From: an uncultured Pseudomonadota bacterium
GTDB taxonomy: Bacteria > Myxococcota_A > UBA796 > CAJQPC01
Length of the DNA: 7,183 nucleotides
Assembly (NCBI GenBank): GCA_937915955.1
Contig: CALGIB010000181.1
Location: 1 to 7,183 of the forward strand
Reading direction: 5' to 3'
In this document: in pieces, positions 1-6,583 of the stretch
Layout: each line of letters begins with the position of its first letter
Numbering within the stretch: the first letter of the stretch is position 1
Notes under the pieces: generated by a model
What the model saw: the letters and a program-made list of their open reading frames with translations, nothing else
Told to the model about the DNA's origin: nothing
The model's database searches: none
Position numbers and translations under genes: made by a program

Positions 1-96
1 CACTACCGGATCTCCCCCGAGAACGCCGCGTACCACGGCCTGGACGGCTACCCGATCAAGGCCACGGTGCTGGACGTGCGCCTGCCCGTCGAGTAA
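1..96 (+). CDS. C-terminal fragment of an unrecognised protein
   Basis: Frame 1 is open from the window edge and ends at TAA (94-96), giving 31 residues. The tail ends in a short alternating hydrophobic stretch (KATVLDVRLPVE) after a Tyr/Gly-rich segment (YHGLDGYP). It has no motif that I recognise, so no function is assigned. Only 9 bases separate its stop from the next ATG (106), on the same strand, with no terminator between. The two genes are therefore probably co-transcribed. That it is a real gene is supported by GC-rich codon use and by the tight spacing, but the fragment is too short for more. Confidence 0.6.
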   Translation, partial: HYRISPENAAYHGLDGYPIKATVLDVRLPVE

Positions 97-105
97 CGAC
101 GCGGC

Positions 106-1035
106 ATGAATGTCTTCGTCACCGGCGGCACAGGCCGGCTCGGCCGGAACCTCGTCCAGGCCCTGATCCAGCGCGGCGACCAGGTCACGGCGCTGTCCCG
201 CTCCAGCGCCGGCGGCCAGCTCGGGGCGAGCCCCGTCCGCGGCGATCTGCTCGATGGCGCCTCGCTGAGGTCGGCGGCGGCCGGAGCCGAGCAGGTCTTC
301 CACCTCGGCGGCGGGGTGCGGGGAAAGGGCCGGCACACGCCGGCGGTCCTGAACGAGGAGGGCACGCGCAACCTCGTCCAGGCCCTGGACGGACGCGCCC
401 AGAAGCTCGTGCTGGCCAGCAGCGCGGCGGTCTACGGCGACCGCAGCAACCTGTGGGTCGAGGAGGACTTCGAGCCCAGCCCGAACACCCGCTACGGCCT
501 AAGCAAGGTCGCCGCCGAGCGCCTGGTCCTGGACAGCGGCCAGCCCTGGGTCATCGCCCGCATGGCCGCCGTCTACGGGCCGGACCTGCCCTTCGCGATG
601 GTCGGGCGGATGCTCGAGGGCAAGGCCTGGCTCCCCGGGGAGGGCCGCAACCACGTGCCGACGATCCACACCGACGACTGTATCGCCGGGCTGATCCGGG
701 TCGCGGACGCGGGTGAAGTCCGAGGCATCTACCACCTGGCCGACCGCAGCCAGCCGACGCTGCGGGAGTTCTACGCCGAGGTCCAGCGGGTGGTCGGCGG
801 TCAGCCGGTGCGCTTCTGGTCGACCTACGTGCCCAGCTACGTGCAGAGCTTCATCGCGCGGAACAACGAGCGCCTCGCCAGCCGGATCGGCCAGAAGCCA
901 CGCTTGACGCCCGACACCCTGAAGCTCTTCACCAACAGCGTGCGCCTCCGGACCGAGCGCCTGGCGCAGGAGCTGGACTTCACCTGGAAGTACCCCGAGC
1001 ACCCCGCGGGCATCGAGGCAAGCTTCCACCGCTGA
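106..1035 (+). CDS. NAD(P)-dependent epimerase/dehydratase-type extended SDR
   Basis: A 309-residue cytoplasmic oxidoreductase of the extended short-chain dehydrogenase/reductase family, of normal length for that family. It opens directly with a Rossmann beta strand and the dinucleotide-binding motif TGGTGRLG (residues 6-13). Asp47 in GDLLD fits the adenine-contacting position. LNEEGT (82-87) matches the family's N-x-x-G-T turn. The catalytic set is visible as Ser105/Ser106 in LASSAAVYG and Y130-x-x-x-K134. The C-terminal half (about 160-309) is the variable substrate domain, with YHLADRSQPTLREF (209-222) typical of epimerase and 3-beta-hydroxysteroid dehydrogenase-like members. The substrate (nucleotide sugar, sterol or other) cannot be read from the sequence. 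The ATG at 106 places the Rossmann strand at the very N-terminus, so it is probably right, although no clear Shine-Dalgarno precedes it. It probably shares an operon with the partial gene upstream. Confidence 0.88.
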   Translation: MNVFVTGGTGRLGRNLVQALIQRGDQVTALSRSSAGGQLGASPVRGDLLDGASLRSAAAGAEQVFHLGGGVRGKGRHTPAVLNEEGTRNLVQALDGRAQKLVLASSAAVYGDRSNLWVEEDFEPSPNTRYGLSKVAAERLVLDSGQPWVIARMAAVYGPDLPFAMVGRMLEGKAWLPGEGRNHVPTIHTDDCIAGLIRVADAGEVRGIYHLADRSQPTLREFYAEVQRVVGGQPVRFWSTYVPSYVQSFIARNNERLASRIGQKPRLTPDTLKLFTNSVRLRTERLAQELDFTWKYPEHPAGIEASFHR

Positions 1036-1077
1036 GCCTCAGGGGGCAGCCCGAACAAGGCGTTTACGTCGGTCGGG

Positions 1078-1107
1078 TTGACCCACACTTCCAGGGCCCG
1101 CTATAAG
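1078..1107 (+). promoter_or_regulatory. Sigma70-type promoter for the repeat lipoprotein
   Basis: TTGACC (1078-1083) and TATAAG (1102-1107) are separated by 18 bases. Each hexamer matches the sigma70 consensus at 5 of 6 positions, which is conspicuous in such GC-rich DNA. Transcription would start near 1113-1115, leaving a leader of about 40 bases before the ATG at 1154. The promoter lies in the 118-base gap after the dehydrogenase gene, so the lipoprotein is probably its own transcription unit. No operator-like inverted repeat is visible around it. Confidence 0.6.
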
Positions 1108-1153
1108 CCGGTGTTCCCGCTCTGCGTCCACCGCAGGGCAGCTCGAGGTTTGC

Positions 1154-3985
1154 ATGAACTGGGTTCTCCTCCTCGCGGCCTGCACGCCGCACGATGCCGA
1201 GGTCACAGGCAGCTTCCACACGTGGCTGGCCGACGGTTCGTCCCAGACGATCGCCCTCGACAAGCTGCCGCTCGAAGACGCAACCCTGATCGACTGCCGC
1301 TGGGAAGTCGGTGACGAGGCGTCCGAGGCCGCAGAAGGAAGCGTCTGCAACACCAACGATCCGGACAACCTGGTCGTGAACCCGAACGACCCGGACGAGG
1401 AGCAGACCGACCTCGTCTACGCGACGGGCGACAACTCCTGGAAGACCTCCCCCTTCCTGTGGCTCTACAACGACGCATTCTGGCTCAAGCAGGGCAAGCT
1501 CGACCCCTGGCGGTCCGAGGCGCTCATCACCTCCGAGGGTGACTTCCAGCTCACCTTCCACCACCAGCTCCCGGGCAAGGGCGGCGACTTCCGCGTCGCC
1601 TTCGTGATCGACCCCGTGTTCGAGCCCGAGGTCTGCATCCAGTCCGGCTGGACCTGCTACAGCCCCGACAGCGACCCTGTGGACGACGACGGCGACGGCT
1701 GGCTCGACTCCCTGGACCCCGACTGCTTCGAGGGCGCCTGGGAGGTCGGCTTCAAGGACTACCTGCCCTGCAACGACGGCATCGACAACGACGGTGACGG
1801 CGCCATCGACGCCGACGACGCCGCCTGCGTGCACCCCTGGGTCTCCGCCGAGGAGCTGAGCTGCAGCGACGGCCAGGACAACGACGGCGACAGCTGGGCC
1901 GACGAGCGCGACCCCGACTGCCTGGACACCGGCTTCGAGGACGGCCACATCGACGGCGTCTACCTCTGCAACGACGGCATCGACAACGACGGCGACGGCG
2001 ACGCCGACAACGACGACGGCGGCTGCGCGACGGCCTACGACCAGGACGAGGGCGGGCCCCAGACCTCCGACACCTGCACGGACAAGTACGACAACGACGG
2101 CGACGGCTGGGTCGACACCCTCGACCCAGACTGCGACCGCTACGGCGTCGAGTCCGGCTGGACCCCGAGCGCGGCCTGCAACGACGGCGTCGACAACGAC
2201 GGCGACTCGCTGATCGACGCGGACGACCCAGGCTGCAACACCAGCGGCCTGCACGAGGACGCCCTGCGCCCCTCCGAGCTCGACATCGAGGCGGACGGCA
2301 ACTGCGACAACGGCGAGGACGAGGACGGCGACGGCTGGTTCGACCTGGACGACCCCGACTGCTGGTTCGGCGATGACGAGGACGGCGCCTGGGACGGCCT
2401 GACCGAGTGCAACGACGGGCTGGACAACGACGAGGACGCCGGGGACGACAGCGACGGCATCGACGCCAACGACGACAAGTGCGACAGCGCCTTCGTCAAC
2501 TCCGAGTCCGGCGGCGCCAAGAAGAACTCCTGCGACGACACCGACTCTGACGACGACGCCGACGGATGGACCAACGACGCCGATCCCGACTGCTGGTTCG
2601 GCGACGTGGAGACCGGCCCCTCCGGCTTCGTCTGCAACGACTTCGTGGACAACGACGGTGACGGCGCGATCGACGCGGACGACCCGGGCTGCATCGCGGC
2701 CGACCGCTGGACCGAGGACGACCTCGACAGCGGCACGGACTGCGCCGACGGCACGGACAACGACGGCGACGGCTGGATCGACGCTGCCGACGGTGGCTGC
2801 CTGACCGGCGACTTCGAGGCCGACGACTTCGACGCCACCGACTGCACCGACGGCGTGGACAACGACCTCTACGACATCGACGGCGCGGACGCGGACTGCC
2901 ACTCGCCCTTCGACACGGACGAGACCGACGACGACGTCTGCGGCGACGAGCTGGACAACGACGGCGACGGCTGGATCGACGCCTCGGATCCCGACTGTGG
3001 CACCTACGGCTACGAGATCGGCTTCCTGGTCACGGCCTGCAACGACGGCCTCGACGACGACGGCGACGGCGACATCGACAGCGCGGACGACGGCTGCGCC
3101 GGCGCCTTCGACACGACCGAGACCGCCAGCGACGAGTGCGCCGACGCCGAGGACAACGACGGCGACGGCTGGGTCGACATGGCCGACCCGGACTGCATCA
3201 TCCTGAACGACGGCCAGGAGGGCAACAGCCTGTCCCCCGCCGAGTGCTCGGACGGCAGCGACAACGACGGCGACGGCGCGACCGACGCAGACGACCCGGA
3301 CTGCAGCTCCGCCTTCGACAACGTCGAGGCCACCGGTGACGCCGGCGAGCCCATCCTGGTGGAGATCGACGACGCCCCCGTGCTCGAGATGCAGTCGGCC
3401 GACGAAGACGGCACGATCTACTACCTCAACGCCGGCGCCTACCAGCTGAACCCCAGCAACAGCGAGGACTACTGGTACCTGCCCGACGAGTGGCGCAGCG
3501 GCTACGCCCGCGCCAAGTTCGCCGAGGAGGAGTTCGCGCTCTCAGCCAACGACTTCGTCTTCCTGGGCGCGGCCTACGACAGCCCGGACGAGGCGGCCTA
3601 CGAGGCCGAGGTCCAGAATGTCGTCGACAACACCCTGCTGTGGGACGCCGAGCCCGCGACCTACCTGTTCCTGGATACCGACCTCGGGGTCCCCGAGTTC
3701 AAGGTCGAGGACAACTCCTGGCGTCACGTCGACAACTCCGAGGCCGGCCTGGACAACTGGGCCGAGATCCACAGCAGCTGGGTGCGCATCGACGACGGCG
3801 CCAAGTTCGAGCCCGACGGTCACGTCTCTGGCGACTTCCAGATCTACATGGTGGGCGTCGAGGCCGACTCGAAGATGCTGGTCAAGGGCAGCTTCGACAC
3901 GACGAACATCCGCGAGGACAAGTGGTCCTACGGCGTCCTCGAAGAGGAGCTGTACGAGCGGAACGAGACCGTCGTCTGCGAGTGA
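1154..3985 (+). CDS. Secreted lipoprotein with 16 Asp/Cys calcium-type repeats
   Basis: A 943-residue protein predicted to be exported and lipid-anchored. The N-terminus MNWVLLLAAC gives a lipobox (LAAC, Cys10) after an unusually short leader with no basic residue. The ATG is the only usable in-frame start and follows GAGGT (1145-1149) at 4-base spacing. Residues 11-167 are a non-repeat region rich in aromatic and beta-type sequence. Residues 168-717 are 16 Cys-bracketed Asp/Asn-rich repeats resembling DxDxDG calcium-binding loops (thrombospondin type 3-like). Residues 718-943 form a second non-repeat region sharing short motifs with the first (DNSW, GDFQ, GSF...TVVC). No C-terminal sorting tail such as MYXO-CTERM is seen. 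There are 37 Cys in all, so 36 remain if Cys10 is lipidated, enough for full pairing. Calcium binding and a surface or envelope role are inferences; a rigid Ca-stabilised stalk or adhesin-like protein is plausible. The ligand or partner is unknown. Confidence 0.85.
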   Translation: MNWVLLLAACTPHDAEVTGSFHTWLADGSSQTIALDKLPLEDATLIDCRWEVGDEASEAAEGSVCNTNDPDNLVVNPNDPDEEQTDLVYATGDNSWKTSPFLWLYNDAFWLKQGKLDPWRSEALITSEGDFQLTFHHQLPGKGGDFRVAFVIDPVFEPEVCIQSGWTCYSPDSDPVDDDGDGWLDSLDPDCFEGAWEVGFKDYLPCNDGIDNDGDGAIDADDAACVHPWVSAEELSCSDGQDNDGDSWADERDPDCLDTGFEDGHIDGVYLCNDGIDNDGDGDADNDDGGCATAYDQDEGGPQTSDTCTDKYDNDGDGWVDTLDPDCDRYGVESGWTPSAACNDGVDNDGDSLIDADDPGCNTSGLHEDALRPSELDIEADGNCDNGEDEDGDGWFDLDDPDCWFGDDEDGAWDGLTECNDGLDNDEDAGDDSDGIDANDDKCDSAFVNSESGGAKKNSCDDTDSDDDADGWTNDADPDCWFGDVETGPSGFVCNDFVDNDGDGAIDADDPGCIAADRWTEDDLDSGTDCADGTDNDGDGWIDAADGGCLTGDFEADDFDATDCTDGVDNDLYDIDGADADCHSPFDTDETDDDVCGDELDNDGDGWIDASDPDCGTYGYEIGFLVTACNDGLDDDGDGDIDSADDGCAGAFDTTETASDECADAEDNDGDGWVDMADPDCIILNDGQEGNSLSPAECSDGSDNDGDGATDADDPDCSSAFDNVEATGDAGEPILVEIDDAPVLEMQSADEDGTIYYLNAGAYQLNPSNSEDYWYLPDEWRSGYARAKFAEEEFALSANDFVFLGAAYDSPDEAAYEAEVQNVVDNTLLWDAEPATYLFLDTDLGVPEFKVEDNSWRHVDNSEAGLDNWAEIHSSWVRIDDGAKFEPDGHVSGDFQIYMVGVEADSKMLVKGSFDTTNIREDKWSYGVLEEELYERNETVVCE
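1655..3304 (+). repeat. Coding tandem repeat, 8 pairs of two alternating repeat types
   Basis: This encodes residues 168-717 of the lipoprotein. Type W is CxDGxDNDGDGWxDxxDPDC, with a Trp after the Asp loop; type A is CNDGxDNDGDGxIDADDPGC, without Trp. They alternate strictly W-A eight times. W units start at residues 168, 237, 308, 384, 460, 530, 596 and 662 (period 66-76). A units start at 206, 272, 342, 419, 494, 564, 629 and 698. W-to-A linkers often carry a G-x-E-x-G or WFGD element, and A-to-W linkers often a SAFDTxE-like element. Degenerate units are 4A (an insertion, residues 419-443), 5W (460-480) and 6A (564-582, which loses the central GDG). The DNA shows matching degenerate tandem repetition, nearly all GAC and AAC codons, consistent with growth by duplication of the pair. 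Confidence 0.9.
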
Positions 3986-4068
3986 GCTGAGAGAGCGCTG
4001 AGAGAGGGGAGCCGTTTCCCTCTTGACCCTCCCGGAAACAACCGATACCTTTGAAGGGTAAAGGCTTT

Positions 4069-4149
4069 GGCCGGGACCTCCTCCACGTCATGCCGAGTGC
4101 GTCCCCCCCCCCCACATTCGGCATCGAGGAGGCCCGGCCTTTTCTCTTT
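4069..4149 (+). terminator. Large hairpin plus T-tract, intrinsic terminator of the lipoprotein gene
   Basis: 4069-4075 pairs with 4133-4139 (7 bp, GGCCGGG/CCCGGCC). After a single bulged A, 4077-4083 pairs with 4126-4132 (7 bp, CCTCCTC/GAGGAGG). After a 6-by-1 internal loop, 4090-4099 pairs with 4115-4124 (10 bp with one G-U). The 15-base apical loop contains 11 consecutive C (4103-4113). The stem is followed at once by TTTTCTCTTT (4140-4149). The T-tract lies on the + side only, so it should terminate transcription coming from the lipoprotein gene, whose stop is 83 bases upstream. It is longer and more elaborate than most terminators, so a small stable RNA is an alternative. Confidence 0.7.
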
Positions 4150-4176
4150 GAAGCCTGACCCTCGTGGTCAGGCTTC
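4150..4176. other. Perfect 11-bp inverted repeat between convergent genes
   Basis: GAAGCCTGACC (4150-4160) and GGTCAGGCTTC (4166-4176) are perfect complements around the 5-base loop CTCGT. The repeat sits 27 bases beyond the stop codon of the minus-strand methyltransferase gene. It is probably that gene's 3' end hairpin, but read on the minus strand it is followed by an A-rich rather than a T-rich run. It therefore does not fit a textbook intrinsic terminator and may instead protect the 3' end, or halt transcription with help. A protein-binding palindrome is less likely in this convergent position. Confidence 0.55.
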
Positions 4177-4203
4177 TCAGCTCTGGGGTGGATCGACGGC
4201 GAC

Positions 4204-4950
4204 CTACTCCGCCAGGACCAGCACCATCTTGTGGCCCTCGCGGCCCAGCGGCGTTCCACTGAAGTCCTGGTCACACCGAAGCATCCGCCAGCCCGCCAGC
4301 CGGACCAGCCCCAGCATCTCCTGGGGGTAGTACATGCGCAGCGGGATCTCGAGCACCTGGTGCCGACCGTTGGCGCGCTTGTAGTGGTAGCGCACGTGGT
4401 TGACCTGTGTGAGGCGGTCGTACCAGCCGTTCTCCCAGCTCGTCATGCGACCGCCCATGGGGTCAGGGAAGTGACGCAGCTCGTGGACCCCCTCGGGGTC
4501 ACGGTCGTAGTAGCGCGCGTCCGGCACGATGAGGTCCAGCGCGAAGCGGCCGCCTGGGGCCAGGTGCGCCTTCACGGTGTCGAACAGGGCCAGGATCTCC
4601 TCGGCCGTGAAGACGTGGTGAATGGCGTTGAACGGCAGCGCCACCAGGGGAAAGCGACGAGCCAGCTCCAGGAACCGGAAGTCGGCCTGGACGACCTCGA
4701 TGTCCAGCTTGGTCTCCGCCACCCGCTCGCGGAGGCGACCGAGCATGGCCGAGGCGACGTCCACCCCGACCACGCTGGCGCCCGTCTCGGCCATGGGCAC
4801 GCTCAGGCGCCCCGTGCCGCAGCCCAGCTCCAGCACCTCGCCCGCGTCCCGGGCCAGGCAGCGGTAGAACTCGATGTCCTCGTCCCGCTCCTCGTACTCG
4901 AGGTCGTACAGTTCGGGTTGCCGGTAGAAGTCGTCGCGGTAGCTCGCCAT
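4204..4950 (-). CDS. Class I SAM-dependent methyltransferase
   Basis: A 248-residue cytoplasmic enzyme that should transfer a methyl group from S-adenosylmethionine. Motif I is VLELGCGTGRLS (residues 39-50). The acidic residue that binds the SAM ribose is Asp64 in VVGVDVASAML (60-70). VVQAD (86-90) fits motif II, ALPFNAIHHV (104-113) motif IV, and LAPGGRFALDLIVPD (130-144) the strand-5 motif with its Pro-Gly-Gly turn. The C-terminal third (about 168-248), with a YHYKR/IPLRMYYP strand pair and a final AGW segment, is the usual beta-rich end of small-molecule methyltransferases of the Methyltransf_25/11 type. The substrate is unknown. The ATG is the only start, because an in-frame stop lies three codons upstream; GGGAG abuts it with no spacing, so initiation may be weak or leaderless. 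Its start lies 31 bases from that of the divergent ammonia-lyase gene. Confidence 0.88.
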   Translation of the reverse strand: MASYRDDFYRQPELYDLEYEERDEDIEFYRCLARDAGEVLELGCGTGRLSVPMAETGASVVGVDVASAMLGRLRERVAETKLDIEVVQADFRFLELARRFPLVALPFNAIHHVFTAEEILALFDTVKAHLAPGGRFALDLIVPDARYYDRDPEGVHELRHFPDPMGGRMTSWENGWYDRLTQVNHVRYHYKRANGRHQVLEIPLRMYYPQEMLGLVRLAGWRMLRCDQDFSGTPLGREGHKMVLVLAE

Positions 4951-4973
4951 CTCCCAAGCCTACGCGGTTATGC

Positions 4974-4978
4974 GGAGG
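4974..4978 (+). promoter_or_regulatory. Ribosome binding site that decides the lyase start
   Basis: GGAGG (4974-4978) lies 3 bases before the ATG at 4982. A possible earlier in-frame ATG at 4970 has no Shine-Dalgarno upstream and would place GGAGG inside the coding region. The start at 4982 is therefore preferred, giving a protein four residues shorter (533 residues). The spacing of 3 bases is shorter than ideal. Confidence 0.6.
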
Positions 4979-4981
4979 CCC

Positions 4982-6583
4982 ATGTCGCTGCAGCTGGATG
5001 GCACGAGTCTGTCGCTGCGTGAGCTGGCCGAGGTGGCCCGCTCACGCCGCCTGGTCGCGCTCGCGCCCGGCGCCTGGGATGAACTCAAGCGTTCGCGTGC
5101 CTGGGTGGAGGCGGCGGTCGAAGGTCGGGTCCTGGACCCGGACGGACAGCCCAGCGCCATCTACGGCGTGAACACGGGCTACGGCTCGCTGGCCCGCAAG
5201 CGGATCCCACAGGAGAGCCTGGACGAGCTGTCCCGCAACCTGATCCGCAGCCACGCCGCCGGGGTGGGGCGTCCCCTGCCGGTCGACGTCGCGCGGGCGA
5301 CGGTGCTGCTGCGCGCCAACGCCCTGTCCCGAGGTCGCAGCGGGTGCCGCCCCGAGCTGGTCCAGCTCCTGCTCGAGCTCCTCAACCGCGGCGTCGATCC
5401 CTGGCTGCCCAGCCAGGGCAGCTGCGGCAGCTCGGGCGACCTCGCCCCCTTGTCGCACCTCGGCCTCATCCTGGGCCACCGGCCCTCGGATCCGCCCGAG
5501 GAGACGGGCCGCGCCTGGGTCCAGGGAGAGCTGATGAGCGGCTGCGACGCCCTGGCCAAGGTCGGGCTCGTGCCGCTGCAGCTGGGCCCCAAGGAGGGCC
5601 TGGCGCTGAACAACGGGGCCCAGGTCACCACCGCCATCGCGGCCCTCGCGGTGATCGACGCGGTGCGGCTCGTTCAGGTGGCCGAGATCGCCGCGGCGCT
5701 GTCGATCGAGGCGCTGCGAGGCGTCACCCGGGCCTTCCACCCCGCCGTCCACGAGCTGCGGCCCTATCCGGGGGCCATCGCCTGCGCGGACAACCTGCGG
5801 CGACTGCTGACCGGCAGCGAGCTGGTCGACACCGTGCCCGGCAAGGTCCAGGACGCCTACGCGCTGCGCTGCACGCCCCAGGTGCTGGGCAGCGTCCGGG
5901 ACACGCTGCGCTTCGTGCGCCAGCAGGTCGCGATCGAGCTCAACGCCGTGACCGACAACCCGGTCATCCTGGTCGACGCCCCCGGCCACGACAAGGCCTT
6001 CAGCGCGGGCCTGTTCCACGGCGAGCCGGTGGGCATGGCCGCGGACTTCCTGAAGATCGCGGTGTGCGAGCTCGCGTCGCTGGCCGAACGACGGCTCTAC
6101 CGCCTGACCACTGGGGCGCTCTCGGTGCACCTGCCCGCCAGCCTCAAGGGCCTGGGTCCCGGGGTCGGGCTGCTGGCGCTGCAGACCTCGGCCGCGGCCC
6201 TGGTCAGCGAGAACAAGGCCCTGGCCTGGCCCGCCAGCGTGGACTCCATCCCCACCTGCGAGGACCAGGAGGACCACGTAGCGATGAGCACGACCGCCGC
6301 GCGCCGGGCCGCCGAGGTCCTGCAGAACGCGCAGCGCGTGGTGGCCATCGAGCTGCTCTGCGCCCACACCGCGCTGTCCCACCGCCTCCGGGCCGAGCCG
6401 GGGCTGAACCTGGGCGAGGGCACCTACCCGGCCTGGCTCTGCATCGGCGAGACCCTGGGTGACGTCGACGGCGCCACCCCCTCCGAGCTGGTCCAGCGCA
6501 TGGAGCCGCTGGTCACCGGTCCCGCGCTCGAAGACGCGGTCGAGGGCGCCGTCGGCGGCCTCTCACGAGGTATCGCGACATGA
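4982..6583 (+). CDS. hutH: Histidine ammonia-lyase-type MIO enzyme (HAL/PAL family)
   Basis: A 533-residue member of the aromatic amino acid ammonia-lyase family, which uses a cofactor (MIO) made from three of its own residues to remove ammonia. Histidine ammonia-lyase forms urocanate, the first step of histidine breakdown. Compared from memory with Pseudomonas HutH, the active-site positions are kept: Tyr61 (YGVNTGYG), His91 (SHAAGVG), Asn211 (LNNGAQ), Gln290/Tyr293/Arg296 (KVQDAYALRC), Phe345 (LFHGEPV) and Glu430 (DQEDHV). The Ser-His and Gln-Glu pairs favour histidine over phenylalanine or tyrosine. The MIO triad is Ser150-Ser151-Gly152 (GSCGSSGDLAPLSH) instead of Ala-Ser-Gly. The cyclising serine is present, so activity is expected. 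No urocanase or other hut gene is visible. The stop overlaps the next gene's start. No convincing promoter is seen upstream, so one may lie inside the divergent methyltransferase gene. An aminomutase or another MIO reaction is less likely but possible. Confidence 0.88.
   Translation: MSLQLDGTSLSLRELAEVARSRRLVALAPGAWDELKRSRAWVEAAVEGRVLDPDGQPSAIYGVNTGYGSLARKRIPQESLDELSRNLIRSHAAGVGRPLPVDVARATVLLRANALSRGRSGCRPELVQLLLELLNRGVDPWLPSQGSCGSSGDLAPLSHLGLILGHRPSDPPEETGRAWVQGELMSGCDALAKVGLVPLQLGPKEGLALNNGAQVTTAIAALAVIDAVRLVQVAEIAAALSIEALRGVTRAFHPAVHELRPYPGAIACADNLRRLLTGSELVDTVPGKVQDAYALRCTPQVLGSVRDTLRFVRQQVAIELNAVTDNPVILVDAPGHDKAFSAGLFHGEPVGMAADFLKIAVCELASLAERRLYRLTTGALSVHLPASLKGLGPGVGLLALQTSAAALVSENKALAWPASVDSIPTCEDQEDHVAMSTTAARRAAEVLQNAQRVVAIELLCAHTALSHRLRAEPGLNLGEGTYPAWLCIGETLGDVDGATPSELVQRMEPLVTGPALEDAVEGAVGGLSRGIAT

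Noticed and set aside
1050..1077. Short inverted repeat CCCGA/TCGGG after the dehydrogenase gene as a terminator
   Set aside because: The stem has only 5 bp, the loop is 18 bases and no T-tract follows; the bases after it form the -35 element of the next gene.
1064..2902. Long minus-strand open frame (612 residues) opposite the lipoprotein gene
   Set aside because: Its translation is Val/Ala-rich low complexity that mirrors the GAC/AAC repeat on the other strand, with no domain. The + strand frame has a leader, promoter, SD and clear repeats.
1655..3304. Periodic DNA repeats that could suggest CRISPR or RTX-type repeats
   Set aside because: Units are degenerate, contiguous and in frame, with no spacers. 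The encoded motif is Cys-bracketed DxDxDG, not the RTX GGxGxD nonapeptide.
3986..4006. Direct repeat GCTGAGAGAG (3986-3995 and 3997-4006) just after the lipoprotein stop
   Set aside because: It is real but short and simple in sequence; nothing suggests an attachment site or regulatory function.
4231..5022. Plus-strand open frame (263 residues) opposite the methyltransferase gene
   Set aside because: It has no domain, whereas the minus-strand frame has all the SAM-binding motifs.
5042..6382. Minus-strand open frame (446 residues) opposite the ammonia-lyase gene
   Set aside because: It is a by-product of GC-rich codon use. The + strand frame has a complete set of family motifs.
5344..6462. 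Second + strand open frame (372 residues) inside the ammonia-lyase gene
   Set aside because: It is an Arg/Pro/Gly-rich shadow in another frame with no recognisable motif.
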